From NCBI GenBank assembly GCA_944325555.1, contig CALVAN010000001.1, positions 62,001 to 126,000 on the forward strand: DNA of 64,000 bases, in the 5' to 3' direction. The notes below the pieces were generated by a model, which worked only from the letters and a program-made list of their open reading frames with translations, was not told the DNA's origin and did no database searches. The DNA comes from Candidatus Gastranaerophilales bacterium. GTDB taxonomy: Bacteria > Cyanobacteriota > Vampirovibrionia > Gastranaerophilales > Gastranaerophilaceae. Of the stretch, positions 25,380-34,274 are shown one piece after another. The translations under genes were made by a program, and so were the position numbers. Position 1 is the first letter of the stretch, and the number at the start of each line of letters is the position of its first letter.

Positions 25380-25811
25380 TTATAGTTTTGTGCATTCGTG
25401 AGTTTGTATATATTCTCTTGCCTGTGTGTCAAAGTTTGAGTTCCAGCTTCTTTCTCCTATTTCACAGTTTGTATAATATGCTTTGCCGAATTTTATGTAG
25501 CATTTGTTAACCGCATCGACTTTGCAGGAATAAGATTCCGTGTTGTCGGGGGTATAAGTACATTTGCCGTCCAAAATTCTTTGGGCGATTTCTTCTTTTG
25601 TCTGGTAACAGCCGCCGTAAGAACCGCTGCCTATTTTATCCATTTGGACAAAACATGTGTTAACGTTGTTGTCTTTGCATTCAAATTTTCCGGGTTTTGC
25701 GTTTACGGTGGTGAAGATGTAGTTGATATCTTCATAGTTGAAGGCTGCCCATACGGCATTTGCTGCTAAGAACAAACCTAAAATCGATAAAATAAATTTT
25801 TTTGTTTTCAT
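25380..25811 (-). CDS. exported cysteine-rich protein of unknown function
   Basis: A 143-residue protein with a signal peptide (cleavage near VWA-AFN, residue 22). The mature part has nine cysteines spaced in two similar halves (FECKDNNVNTCFVQMDKIGSG and YSCKVDAVNKCYIKFGKAYY), suggesting an internal duplication and disulfide bonds outside the cytoplasm. The ribosome binding site AAGGAG precedes the ATG. It follows the GH57 gene by 10 bases and may be co-transcribed with it. No family recognised. Confidence 0.7.
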   Translation of the reverse strand: MKTKKFILSILGLFLAANAVWAAFNYEDINYIFTTVNAKPGKFECKDNNVNTCFVQMDKIGSGSYGGCYQTKEEIAQRILDGKCTYTPDNTESYSCKVDAVNKCYIKFGKAYYTNCEIGERSWNSNFDTQAREYIQTHECTKL

Positions 25812-25821
25812 ACACTACTCC

Positions 25822-28095
25822 TTAATTCTTGTGTTTTTTGGGTCTTATTACGGGCAAAAGTGAATTTTGCGGATAAAAATCATCAACAATGCCGAGGGGG
25901 CCCTGTATTATAAAAAATTCCAGCAAATCGCCTTCTTCCACTCTCAAATCTTTAAAAGGTATTTTCATTTCAACAAAATCTTCAAATACATGTTCAATAC
26001 CGTTTTTGAGCTGGATTACCCACAGATTGTCACGTGTTGCGTGTGCAAGCTGCGCATTAAAGTAAAAATCTTTAAATAATGTCAGTTTAACTTCGCTGTT
26101 ATATTGCTCTCTCAAAAGGGGGATAATTGTTTCCGTTTTGTTTATTGTTCTTATTGGAGAAGCAAAATAGTGTGAATCGGGTTTGTTTTTAAAGTAAATA
26201 TAAATTTGATTAAAGTCTTTAAATCCTTTGTTTTTGTCTAAAATATAGCTGTTTATATCGAATCTCAGGTACAAATTGTCATAATCGTAACCAAAATATA
26301 TTTTGTTAAAAAACCTTTTCTCCTGCATAGTAGGAGTTGCGGGAATTTCAAGACATCCGCCTGCTTCCCATTTTTCAAGAGGGTCTTTACCGTTTAAAAC
26401 AAAATTTTCGAATGCTGCTTTTGGATATCTGGAGTGAGTTTCGATATAGTTTGAAAGCGGAGAATCCAGATAAGAAGGTATAGGTTTATGTATATATTTG
26501 TAAATATTTTTTAAATGTTCTCTGAACATGTGGTCAAAAATATCATCCTGTCCGGAATCGTTGGGCTCTCCGTACCACCAGTACCAGTCGCTGCTTTGGG
26601 TTACATACAGTTCTTTTTTTGCAAGCTGAACCTCCTGCGAGTCCGGATGCGTTGCCTCATACTCTTTGAGGTCGCAGCGAGCCTTATCCATATAACTCCA
26701 GGCAAGGTTTTTTGTGGGTTCGCCTATCCAGAGCAAAAAATCTCTGTTAATCCACGAGCCGGCATGTACGTGGTCAAGAACAAATGCATTGTTTTCTTTA
26801 TCTATTTCGTTTACTTCGTCAATATAATCACTTACTTTTACAACCTCTATATCTTTGTCCTCTATCAAAAGGCCGTACAAGGTTTCCAAAAATTCATGGC
26901 CGTCATTTGCATAGCTTTCCCAACAGTTTTCGCCATCCATAGCGATTGTTAAAAGATGTTTTTTATTTGGTGAACTCTGGAGTTTTTTCTGGGTTGTTTT
27001 AATTCTGTCGTAAAGGTCGTTTGCTGCTTTGACAGGGTCGTGATGAGGATATTCAAACCCAATCAGATTAGGGATGACCGCATCTCTGAAAAGCAAATTT
27101 ATACATTTGCCGTCGTGTTTGTATTTATAGGTTAAAGACAGGTCGTAAGGGTCTTCTAAGTAGCCTCTGAAATCCCTTACAAATTCTTTTTTAAGCGTTT
27201 GTTCAAGCACTCCTTCATCGGAGATTGTCCATTTTATACCTGCTTCCATAAATAATTGCAGGGTTTTTTCGCTTATGCACTGCTCTGAGGGCCACATCCC
27301 CTGCGGACGTTTGCCGAATATTTCTTCAAACTTGTCGAGTGCATATTGTACGTTGTATTTTGCATCTTCCGTCATATCAGAATGAAGCTCAACAATATCC
27401 GCATTAGGGTTTGTTGATTTGACGTCATTTATGTCGAGCAAAACAGGTAAAATCGGATGATAATAAGGGCTTGTGGAGATTTCGATTCTGCCCTCGTCCT
27501 GATATTTTTTGTATGCAGGGATAATTTCTCTTATGATTTCTCTTTGAAGTTCTATTATACGGATTCTGTCCTCAAGGGTAAACTCTCCGTTTTTTTTATT
27601 GAACAGAGCTTTTATTTCTTCATGTTCACGATATACAGGGTCAAACCAAATCAGGTTAAACCACGCCATAATATCTGAATATTCCTGATTTGAAAAGTCG
27701 TTAATCCCTGTGTGGCGTGCGTTAAAACGTTTGTCATACAGTTTTTTATATTCTTCGTTAGGCAAAACCATGTTAGGGTAATTTGCGTCAAAAAAGTGGT
27801 TTAAAATAAATTCTTTTTCGTCGTCAGATAGCTCTTCAACAGGAGTAATAGTGAGTTTTGAGTAAATATCGTGGCTTGCATTGTAGCCGTAGTCATATAT
27901 TGAGGCAAGCAGCATCGGAACAAGGTTGAAATTGAGCTTTAAATCCGGAAATTTGTCCATAATAAGGAGCATATCAAGGTAATCTTTGACGGCGTGGAGC
28001 CTTACCCAGGGCATAAGATAAATGCCGTTTTGTTCTGATTTATAAATCGGTTGATGCATGTGCCAGATAAACGCAACCGAAAATTTTTTGCTCAT
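25822..28095 (-). CDS. glycoside hydrolase family 57 protein
   Basis: A 757-residue GH57 enzyme, a family of alpha-glucan-active amylases, branching enzymes and 4-alpha-glucanotransferases. The N-terminal seven-stranded barrel is recognisable by VAFIWHMHQPIYK (residues 8-20), the central GMWPSEQCISEKTLQLFMEAGIKW segment and AMDGENCWESY further on. The C-terminal 200 residues form a probable beta-rich domain. No signal peptide is seen, so it probably acts on cytoplasmic glycogen or maltodextrin; exact activity is not determined. A GGGGT binding site precedes the ATG. Confidence 0.92.
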   Translation of the reverse strand: MSKKFSVAFIWHMHQPIYKSEQNGIYLMPWVRLHAVKDYLDMLLIMDKFPDLKLNFNLVPMLLASIYDYGYNASHDIYSKLTITPVEELSDDEKEFILNHFFDANYPNMVLPNEEYKKLYDKRFNARHTGINDFSNQEYSDIMAWFNLIWFDPVYREHEEIKALFNKKNGEFTLEDRIRIIELQREIIREIIPAYKKYQDEGRIEISTSPYYHPILPVLLDINDVKSTNPNADIVELHSDMTEDAKYNVQYALDKFEEIFGKRPQGMWPSEQCISEKTLQLFMEAGIKWTISDEGVLEQTLKKEFVRDFRGYLEDPYDLSLTYKYKHDGKCINLLFRDAVIPNLIGFEYPHHDPVKAANDLYDRIKTTQKKLQSSPNKKHLLTIAMDGENCWESYANDGHEFLETLYGLLIEDKDIEVVKVSDYIDEVNEIDKENNAFVLDHVHAGSWINRDFLLWIGEPTKNLAWSYMDKARCDLKEYEATHPDSQEVQLAKKELYVTQSSDWYWWYGEPNDSGQDDIFDHMFREHLKNIYKYIHKPIPSYLDSPLSNYIETHSRYPKAAFENFVLNGKDPLEKWEAGGCLEIPATPTMQEKRFFNKIYFGYDYDNLYLRFDINSYILDKNKGFKDFNQIYIYFKNKPDSHYFASPIRTINKTETIIPLLREQYNSEVKLTLFKDFYFNAQLAHATRDNLWVIQLKNGIEHVFEDFVEMKIPFKDLRVEEGDLLEFFIIQGPLGIVDDFYPQNSLLPVIRPKKHKN

Positions 28096-28243
28096 TTTTT
28101 ACCCCTGTTTTGTGTTATGTCCGTCTGCATCTTGCTCAAAAGATTTTGTCGGCAAATGAATTGTATCACAAAACTTAAGGTGTGTCTTTGGGTAATTATG
28201 TTTTATGTTTTAAATGTGCTTTAAATACGGAATTTGCATGGGG

Positions 28244-28271
28244 TTTAAAATGCTACAAAAATAGTATATAA
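28244..28271 (+). promoter_or_regulatory. candidate promoter of the small gene at 28328
   Basis: TTTAAA at 28244-28249 and TATAAT at 28266-28271 with 16-base spacing, about 55 bases upstream of the start codon. Confidence 0.5.
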
Positions 28272-28327
28272 TGTAAATAGAAGAATATACTTCAGTTGTG
28301 TTACTAAGAAAAGAAAATGAGAAAAAG

Positions 28328-28591
28328 ATGTCTTTTGGTATCAACGGTCCAAGCCCGATACACGGAATCCAGGAAGCCCAGAGTATGTTTAACAATGGCG
28401 GGGGCGGAAACCTTGGGTATTTTCAGCGCCGTAACAAAAAGGGTAAGCAAAAAGAAAATGAAATAGATGTCTTTCAATCCAGTGATGAAAATGATGTTTT
28501 TGTCCCTGAAGAAGCGCTTGAAGATGACAGCATTTTGAAAAAAGCTTCTGATTTTATCAAACAATTTAAAAAACCGAGAAGATCGTTATAG
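28328..28591 (+). CDS. small protein of unknown function
   Basis: An 87-residue protein starting MSFGINGPSPIHGIQEAQSM, followed by a glycine run, a basic patch RRNKKGKQKE and an acidic centre EEALEDDSILKK with a basic tail. No membrane segment or signal peptide is visible. The frame is open from an upstream TTG/ATG at 28298, but the ATG at 28328 follows GAGAAAAAG. A promoter precedes it and a terminator follows, so it looks like a real single gene. No family recognised. Confidence 0.65.
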   Translation: MSFGINGPSPIHGIQEAQSMFNNGGGGNLGYFQRRNKKGKQKENEIDVFQSSDENDVFVPEEALEDDSILKKASDFIKQFKKPRRSL

Positions 28592-28606
28592 GTTAATTTA
28601 TACACT

Positions 28607-28632
28607 AAAAAGCCCTGAATTATCAGGGCTTT
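28607..28632. terminator. bidirectional terminator between two small convergent genes
   Basis: AAAAGCCCTGA pairs with TCAGGGCTTTT around a short AT loop. It serves the plus-strand gene ending at 28591 and the minus-strand gene ending at 28648. Confidence 0.85.
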
Positions 28633-28647
28633 TGTAAACTTTATTTA

Positions 28648-28905
28648 TTATGCGTAAAGCATTTGTAATTTTGCACCGGCTTCCGCATTATTAGGGCGCA
28701 GTTCACCTGTGCCGTTGTATGCGGGGATGAATCTTCTCATATCCGCAAGATCTCTGTCAACAGCAGAACCGCCCGAGGTACCGTAGGAACCGCCGGCTTT
28801 TTCGGTACCGCCGACACCCTGTGTCCCCTGACCGCCTACAACACCTATGCGTTGTACCGGTTGTTGAAAGAAATTTACATTTGGATTAAATTCAAGTCCA
28901 GCCAT
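28648..28905 (-). CDS. small glycine-rich protein of unknown function
   Basis: An 85-residue protein with no signal peptide. The middle is a low-complexity GGQGTQGVGGTEKAGG segment, flanked by a start MAGLEFNPNVNFFQQP and an end FIPAYNGTGELRPNNAEAGA. The ribosome binding site AAAGGAATA precedes the ATG and a terminator follows. The N-terminal NFFQQP-type sequence suggests a short structural or secreted protein, but no family is recognised. Confidence 0.65.
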   Translation of the reverse strand: MAGLEFNPNVNFFQQPVQRIGVVGGQGTQGVGGTEKAGGSYGTSGGSAVDRDLADMRRFIPAYNGTGELRPNNAEAGAKLQMLYA

Positions 28906-29018
28906 GATATTCCTTTATTTCATAAACTCTATATTTAAATAAAAACATGTGAATACAAAAAATTGCTAATCTGTTAACAAAGTTTACAAAATTTAATTAT
29001 ATATTTAATCCGGTGGTA
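28906..29018. other. AT-rich gap
   Basis: About 110 AT-rich bases without a gene, containing the leader of the small minus-strand gene and leading into the D repeats. Confidence 0.4.
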
Positions 29019-29075
29019 TCTTTGTCGTCCGAGTTCTCGGACTCCTTCGAGCCTTCACACACGGCTTACGCTTTT
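29019..29075 (+). repeat. 57-base direct repeat D, copy 1
   Basis: Begins TCTTTGTCGTCCGAGTTCTC and ends GGCTTACGCTTTT. It contains the near-palindrome CCGAG-TT-CTCGG. The same 57 bases recur at 29166-29222. The 90 bases between hold further small hairpins (GCAACA/TGTTGC and CGCAA/TTGCG). Confidence 0.85.
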
Positions 29076-29165
29076 TGCTCCTGTGGGTATTTCGCCTGAG
29101 TCCGCAACATTACATTTGTTGCGAACAGGCTCAATTATCCTACGTCGCAATCGGACGGTTGCGGC

Positions 29166-29222
29166 TCTTTGTCGTCCGAGTTCTCGGACTCCTTCGAGCC
29201 TTCACACACGGCTTACGCTTTT
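29166..29222 (+). repeat. 57-base direct repeat D, copy 2, overlapping the thyX stop
   Basis: Identical to 29019-29075 over 57 bases. The last three codons of thyX, including the stop, lie inside this copy, so the repeat forms the 3' end of that gene. Confidence 0.85.
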
Positions 29223-29917
29223 ATCAATTCGTCTTTTCTGATTTTTCTGCCGCAGCATTTATCCTCGTCGCAGTAGCCGAGTCTTTCGCATTTCGGCACC
29301 AGATAAGGCTTCAGCCATGGTTCTTCTTTTAAAAGTTCTTCGCACATCATTTTTACCATAACTCTTATTTCGTACTGTGCACGTGTGCAAAGTCTTATGT
29401 TTGCTATATGGATAAGCTCTCTCAGGTTTAAAGAAGCAACAATGGAGCTTGCGGCGGCATTAGGCAGAACAAATCTGGCGTCTTCTGCGGGGATGCCTGC
29501 TTCTGTCATTTCCGTATAAAAGTCCGCAACTTTGGACATAAAATCCTCGTATTTTTGCAGAAGTTCCGGATTTTTTTCAATGGTGGGCGGTGTAATGTAG
29601 TCGAACTGCCCTTTTTCTTTTACATAACGCTGTGATTTTTGTGAAAAAGAAACGTGTCTGTGTCTTACAAACTGGTGTGTGCAGGCTCTTGATACATTGG
29701 ATATGGCAAAACTTACCTGTATGTGTTCAATGGTTGAATAATGTCCCGAGGATATTACCTTTTCTATAAGTTTGAGCATTTTTTCTTCATCAACTGCGTT
29801 GTCATAAATATTTACCGGAGAGTCTGCACTGTAGCAGGTTCTGCAAGCGGTATAAATTGTGCGCAGCATATTTTGCGGTTTAGAAATCAGTTTTACCACA
29901 GGTTTGTTGTTTTCCAT
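29213..29917 (-). CDS. thyX: FAD-dependent thymidylate synthase
   Basis: A 234-residue flavin-dependent thymidylate synthase making dTMP from dUMP with methylene-tetrahydrofolate and NADPH. The diagnostic motif RHRHVSFSQKSQRY lies at residues 85-98, with STIEHIQVSFAI before it and a Leu-Arg-Glu-rich RELIHIANIRLCTRAQYEIR segment later. Its presence suggests folate economy without ThyA/DHFR, though those genes could be elsewhere. The C-terminal ELIKA and stop codon run into a direct repeat, so the natural end may have been altered slightly. Confidence 0.95.
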   Translation of the reverse strand: MENNKPVVKLISKPQNMLRTIYTACRTCYSADSPVNIYDNAVDEEKMLKLIEKVISSGHYSTIEHIQVSFAISNVSRACTHQFVRHRHVSFSQKSQRYVKEKGQFDYITPPTIEKNPELLQKYEDFMSKVADFYTEMTEAGIPAEDARFVLPNAAASSIVASLNLRELIHIANIRLCTRAQYEIRVMVKMMCEELLKEEPWLKPYLVPKCERLGYCDEDKCCGRKIRKDELIKA

Positions 29918-30042
29918 AATCTCCCCCTACCAAAGTTTCTTTATATCAATTATATCATCCGAAAAAATTTTGTAAAAAACGTTACTTGGTAAATTAAAAA
30001 AATTTGTAATTTATTAAATCTTAAAATATCTGCATATCATGC

Positions 30043-30070
30043 TTGACGCAGGTGTTTGAGATGTTATGAT
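30043..30070 (+). promoter_or_regulatory. promoter of rpsO
   Basis: TTGACG at 30043-30048 and an extended -10 TGT-TATGAT ending at 30070, spacing 16. The predicted leader of about 70 bases could house S15 autoregulation, but no clear pseudoknot was traced. Confidence 0.7.
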
Positions 30071-30146
30071 TTAGAAACGAATAATGTATTTTATTTAGTT
30101 TACGCCACCAACTTAAACTGACTAAAATAGATAAAGGAACAAAAAA

Positions 30147-30422
30147 ATGGCAATAAATTTAGCAAAAGAAGAAAAAGCTGAAATCATCAAAAAATTTGGT
30201 AAAGACGCAAAAGACTCCGGCTCTGCCGAAGTGCAAATTGCTCTTTTGACTCAAAAAATCTCAGAATTAACCGAACACCTTAAATCAAACAAAAAAGATT
30301 TTCAGGGCAGAAGAGGTCTTTTGATGATGGTTGGTCAAAGAAAAAGACTTTTGGCTTATGTTAAAAAGCAAGATTTACAAAAATACAGAGATTTAATCAA
30401 AACCTTGGGTATCAGAGGTTAA
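30147..30422 (+). CDS. rpsO: 30S ribosomal protein S15
   Basis: A 91-residue S15 of full length with the helices [37 protein letters not shown] and [30 protein letters not shown]15 binds the central domain of 16S rRNA and starts platform assembly. A strong AAAGGAAC ribosome binding site precedes the ATG. It is a single-gene unit with its own promoter and terminator; pnp, often next to rpsO in other bacteria, is not here. Confidence 0.97.
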   Translation: MAINLAKEEKAEIIKKFGKDAKDSGSAEVQIALLTQKISELTEHLKSNKKDFQGRRGLLMMVGQRKRLLAYVKKQDLQKYRDLIKTLGIRG

Positions 30423-30461
30423 TTCTCGTTTTTTAAATCTTAAAACCATTTTTAAATTAAA

Positions 30462-30498
30462 AGGCTCCGCAAAGAAAAATAAGCGGGGTCTTTTTTTT
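30462..30498 (+). terminator. terminator of rpsO
   Basis: GGCTCCGC pairs with GCGGGGTC (two G-T pairs) and is followed by eight T residues. Confidence 0.8.
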
Positions 30499-30533
30499 AC
30501 ATAAATTTACGCTCTCAAAAATATTGTATATAG

Positions 30534-30546
30534 TATAATTATTTGT
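30534..30546 (+). promoter_or_regulatory. -10 box placed for a leaderless ftsI transcript
   Basis: TATAAT at 30534-30539 is followed by seven bases and then the ATG of the penicillin-binding protein gene. No Shine-Dalgarno sequence lies in between. Confidence 0.5.
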
Positions 30547-32364
30547 ATGGGACGGAATTATAAAAGCGATAAAGAGAAGTTTAAAGAATTTGATAAAAAG
30601 CTTATTCTGTGGCAGATACTCTGCATACTTGTAAGTTTTGTCATAGTAATATATTTATTTTTGATAATGGTTGTCGATATAAAAGATTATCGTGAACAAG
30701 CCAAGCGTCAAAGAACTGCGGAAAACTTTATTCTCAGAGGAGATATTCTTGACAGAAACGGTATAAAACTTGCTTCGGATCAGACATCTTATGATGTATT
30801 TGCTCATCAGGAGTATTATGACCATACACCTAATGAACTTGCTGCAATGCTTGCGCCGATATTAAAAGTGAATAAAAATCAGCTTGCTAAAAAACTTGCA
30901 CGGGATGAAAAGGTTATATCAATAAAAAAAGATGTACCAAGAACAACAGCACAGGCTTTACGGAAATTGGGTTTGAGAGAAATAAGCCTGGAGCCGAAGA
31001 ATGAACGTGTTTATCCTCAGGGTTCCATGGCTGCTCATGTACTGGGGTATTACAATGTAAATGCCGATGTCGCTGCCGGTGTTGAATATACGGCTAAAAA
31101 GAAGCTGGAAGAAGTTGAACAAAATGTCAGCTTTGAAAAAACACGTGACGGCGATATTATTTATGAGGTGGATACAGACCCTGCATCCACAACTGCACCG
31201 CTAAAAGGTAGGTCAATAACTTTAACAATTGATTCAGCTATTCAGCACATATGCGAGGTAGAGTTAAATAAAGTTATAAAAGAAAAAGAAGCGCTGAGGG
31301 GCACAGTCATTGTAATGAATCCCAAAAACGGGGAAATACTCGGCTATGCAGTTTATCCAAGTTACAATCCCAATAATTTTGGCAAAGCAACCCTTACACA
31401 GCTGACCAACTGGACTTTGAGCGATGTATTTGAACCGGGTTCTACTTTTAAGACTCTAACAATTGCTTCAGCAATTGAAAACGGAAGGCTTTTTGAAAAT
31501 TCCAAAATTCTTGATACGGGTAAAATCGAAATTGACGGGTGGCCTATAAAAAACTATGATTATAATACGCGTCCGTATCCCGGAAGTATTGATTTATATT
31601 ATCTTTTTGAACATTCCAGCAATGTCGGCAGTGCAAAAGCGGCATTGATGATGACTAAAAATGAGCATTACAATGTTCTTAAAAAATTTGGCATAGGTGA
31701 AAAAACAGGAATAGATCTTCCCGGAGAATCCAGAGGACTGCTGCCGCCGCCTTCGGATTGGCAAAAATCCACTCATGCGTCAATCGGTTACGGTTACAGT
31801 ATTTCCGTTACAGCAATACAGATGGTGTCTGCTATTTCAGCTCTTGCCAATAACGGGGTAAGAGTAACACCTCACGTAATCAAATATTCTCCTGAGGAAG
31901 AAGCTCAAAAGATTAAACACATACAAACAATTAAACCGGAAACAGCCCAAATTATCACAAAACTTCTCTCAGGCAGTATTGGGCGTTCAAGATCTGAAGC
32001 TAATCTTGAAGACTACAATGTTGCCGCTAAAACAGGTACTGCAAGAAAGTCAATTACAGGAGCAAAAGGGTACACAAACAAACTTGTAACTTCTATAATA
32101 GGTTACTTCCCTGCGACAAATCCTCAAATAGAAATATACGTTGTAATAGACTCTCCGTCTAAGGGGGCGTTATGGGGTAACACTGTTGCCGGTCCTGTAT
32201 TTAGAGAAGTTGCGCTGCAAACTGCAAGAATATTAAATATTGCCCCTGACAGAATACCGCAGTCTAAAACAGTCAAAAAAAATAACAGCACAAAAGTTCA
32301 AAATAAAAATAGCGCTCAAAAAAAAAATTCAGCCGTTAAAATGGTTAAAAAAACTAATCCATAA
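30547..32364 (+). CDS. ftsI: class B penicillin-binding protein (FtsI/PBP2-like)
   Basis: A 605-residue peptidoglycan transpeptidase, probably acting at the division septum. It has one N-terminal transmembrane segment (about residues 21-43), a PBP dimer domain starting with RGDILDRNGIKLA, and a transpeptidase domain with S299-TFK, SSN at 357-359 and KTGT at 495-498. The C-terminal 40 residues are Lys/Asn-rich and disordered. It lies 32 bases upstream of murE, the order seen in division-cell-wall clusters, though the rest of that cluster is missing. No Shine-Dalgarno sequence is present. Confidence 0.94.
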   Translation: MGRNYKSDKEKFKEFDKKLILWQILCILVSFVIVIYLFLIMVVDIKDYREQAKRQRTAENFILRGDILDRNGIKLASDQTSYDVFAHQEYYDHTPNELAAMLAPILKVNKNQLAKKLARDEKVISIKKDVPRTTAQALRKLGLREISLEPKNERVYPQGSMAAHVLGYYNVNADVAAGVEYTAKKKLEEVEQNVSFEKTRDGDIIYEVDTDPASTTAPLKGRSITLTIDSAIQHICEVELNKVIKEKEALRGTVIVMNPKNGEILGYAVYPSYNPNNFGKATLTQLTNWTLSDVFEPGSTFKTLTIASAIENGRLFENSKILDTGKIEIDGWPIKNYDYNTRPYPGSIDLYYLFEHSSNVGSAKAALMMTKNEHYNVLKKFGIGEKTGIDLPGESRGLLPPPSDWQKSTHASIGYGYSISVTAIQMVSAISALANNGVRVTPHVIKYSPEEEAQKIKHIQTIKPETAQIITKLLSGSIGRSRSEANLEDYNVAAKTGTARKSITGAKGYTNKLVTSIIGYFPATNPQIEIYVVIDSPSKGALWGNTVAGPVFREVALQTARILNIAPDRIPQSKTVKKNNSTKVQNKNSAQKKNSAVKMVKKTNP

Positions 32365-32396
32365 CTTAATGATATATGAGAAATAAGGAACAGATT

Positions 32397-33875
32397 ATGA
32401 AACTTAGTGAACTTATTAAAAACATAAAAATAAAAGATATTATTAATGACAAAGAAACAGAAATAACCGGTATTTCTTACAACTCAAAAACGATTCAAAA
32501 AGGTGAAATTTTTGTATGTCTTAAAGGTGAAAATACAGACGGTCATGATTATGCAAAAATGGCTGTGGAAAACGGAGCAAGTGCTCTTTTTTGTGAAAAA
32601 CAGCTTGACCTTGACGTAGCGCAGGTAATTGTAGAATCTACAAGACATCAGATAGCTGATCTTGCTGCTGCTTTTTACGGCTATCCGTCACAAAAGATTA
32701 ATTTAATAGGAGTTACGGGGACTAACGGAAAAACAACCGTAACACACCTTATACAAAGAATTATTGAGGATGCAAACCACAAGTGCGCACTTATAGGTAC
32801 TTTAGGGTATAAATTGTCGGGAAAAGATACTTATCACGATGCAAAACACACAACACCGCAGGCGCCGGAGCTTCAAAAAACCTTCAAAATGATATGCGAC
32901 AACAATATTGATTATGTTGCAATGGAGGTAAGCTCGCACGCATTGGAACAAAACCGTGTCGGCTGCTGTGACTTTAACGGTGCGGTATTTACAAACCTCA
33001 CACAGGACCACCTTGATTACCACATTACAATGAACAACTATTTTGAAGCTAAGGCACTTTTGTTTAAAGGTTTGAAATCGGGCGGATTTGCGGTAATCAA
33101 CAATGATGATGAATACGCACAGCGTTTCAAAAGTGTTGTACCAAACGGAGTGACAATCTATACTTACGGTATAAAAAATAATGCGGATATTACCGCTTCC
33201 AATATTAATTTTTCAATACACGGTGCAAAATTTGATTGCGTGGTTAACGGCATAACAAAAAAAGTTAACCTGCAAATGAACGGAATGTTCAGTGTTTACA
33301 ATGCACTTGCCGCATTGACGGCAGGTATTGCCGCAGGCTTTGATGCTGATATTTGCATAAAAGCTCTTGAAGAAACAAAAAGTGTGGACGGTAGATTTGA
33401 AATTGTTAATAAAAAACCGCTGGTTATTGTGGATTACGCACACACTCCCGACGGTCTGTCAAATGTTTTAAAAGCAGCAAGAGAATTGACTCCGAAAGGC
33501 AGCAACCTTATCTGTATGTTTGGCTGCGGCGGGGACAGAGATGCAACAAAACGTCCTAAAATGGGTAAAATTGCCGAAGAAGCAGCGGATATTGTGGTCG
33601 TAACCTCGGATAATCCCAGAAGCGAAGATCCTCAGCTTATTATATCCGACATTCTTGCGGGGATAAAAACAGTGAACACTCAAAAAGTTTACGTAGAACC
33701 CGACAGAAGAACTGCAATATCCATGTTAAAAAACATTGCAAAAGAAAACGATGTGGTTGTTCTTGCAGGTAAAGGGCATGAGGATTATCAAATACTGAAG
33801 GATAAAACCATACATTTTGACGACAGAGAAGAAGCACGTAAAGTTTTTATTACAAATGAGCATGTAAATGTTTAA
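32397..33875 (+). CDS. murE: UDP-N-acetylmuramoyl-L-alanyl-D-glutamate-2,6-diaminopimelate ligase
   Basis: A 492-residue Mur ligase that adds the third residue to the peptidoglycan stem. The ATP site GVTGTNGKTT lies at residues 105-114, the carbamoyl-lysine region THTP/TTPQAPEL and the NLTQDHLDYH motif follow, and the substrate motif DNPRSEDP marks the enzyme as meso-diaminopimelate-adding, not lysine-adding. The ATG at 32397 has AAGGAACAG in front; the frame is open a little further upstream but without a binding site. Operon partner of ftsI. Confidence 0.96.
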   Translation: MKLSELIKNIKIKDIINDKETEITGISYNSKTIQKGEIFVCLKGENTDGHDYAKMAVENGASALFCEKQLDLDVAQVIVESTRHQIADLAAAFYGYPSQKINLIGVTGTNGKTTVTHLIQRIIEDANHKCALIGTLGYKLSGKDTYHDAKHTTPQAPELQKTFKMICDNNIDYVAMEVSSHALEQNRVGCCDFNGAVFTNLTQDHLDYHITMNNYFEAKALLFKGLKSGGFAVINNDDEYAQRFKSVVPNGVTIYTYGIKNNADITASNINFSIHGAKFDCVVNGITKKVNLQMNGMFSVYNALAALTAGIAAGFDADICIKALEETKSVDGRFEIVNKKPLVIVDYAHTPDGLSNVLKAARELTPKGSNLICMFGCGGDRDATKRPKMGKIAEEAADIVVVTSDNPRSEDPQLIISDILAGIKTVNTQKVYVEPDRRTAISMLKNIAKENDVVVLAGKGHEDYQILKDKTIHFDDREEARKVFITNEHVNV

Positions 33876-34058
33876 AAATTGAAAAAATGGGTATTATTAT
33901 AATATGGACTCTTTTATTTCCATATTAAAAAAAATAGTACAAAACTGCGCCTTTATCTGTCGTAAAGGTCTTGCTACCATGTTTGGCACATTCTGTTAGG
34001 AAGAAAATGAGACTGAAAAAAGCTCCCGATAATTTATCGGGAGCTTTGTAGTATAAAA
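33876..34058. other. gap between murE and repeat B3
   Basis: Holds a GGGTATTATTATAATATGG segment at about 33890-33908 that resembles the region before the prepilin cluster at 56.57 kb, a doubtful 31-codon frame (33904-33999) and a terminator hairpin. No supported gene. Confidence 0.4.
34015..34050 (-). terminator. terminator on the far side of repeat B3
   Basis: AGCTCCCGATAA pairs with TTATCGGGAGCT; on the minus strand the stem is followed by TTTTTT. It would end transcripts coming from speE through B3. Confidence 0.8.
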
Positions 34059-34271
34059 TGTCTGAGTGGGACCTCACTTGTAGGAGTGGTACACGGAGTG
34101 CGAGTGGCGCCGAGTCTAGCATTTTACGACTCTGCCGAAGAAACAATTGATAATTGTTTCTGAGAGGTAGACCCCATGCACTTGTTGCGGGTGCCCTTGT
34201 TGTATATCCAATATTGTACTTGTTTATTGCACCCGTTCAATGAGTTGTCGGGGTCAGTTGACTATATGAAA
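34059..34271 (+). repeat. structured repeat element B, copy 3
   Basis: A 213-base copy with the variable hairpin GAAACAATT/AATTGTTTC. The right arm of the first stem and the following CTAAGCTATAATTTT segment are missing, and the now unpaired left arm carries a change (GACCTCACT for GACCTCGCT). The second domain is intact. Its right end is 3 bases from the speE stop codon, its left end near a minus-strand terminator. Confidence 0.9.
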
Positions 34272-34274
34272 AAA

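Noticed and set aside
33904-33999. 31-codon frame starting MDSFISILKKIVQN with an adjacent TATAAT
   Set aside because: Very short, no ribosome binding site, no family; could be a leaderless small protein but there is no positive support.
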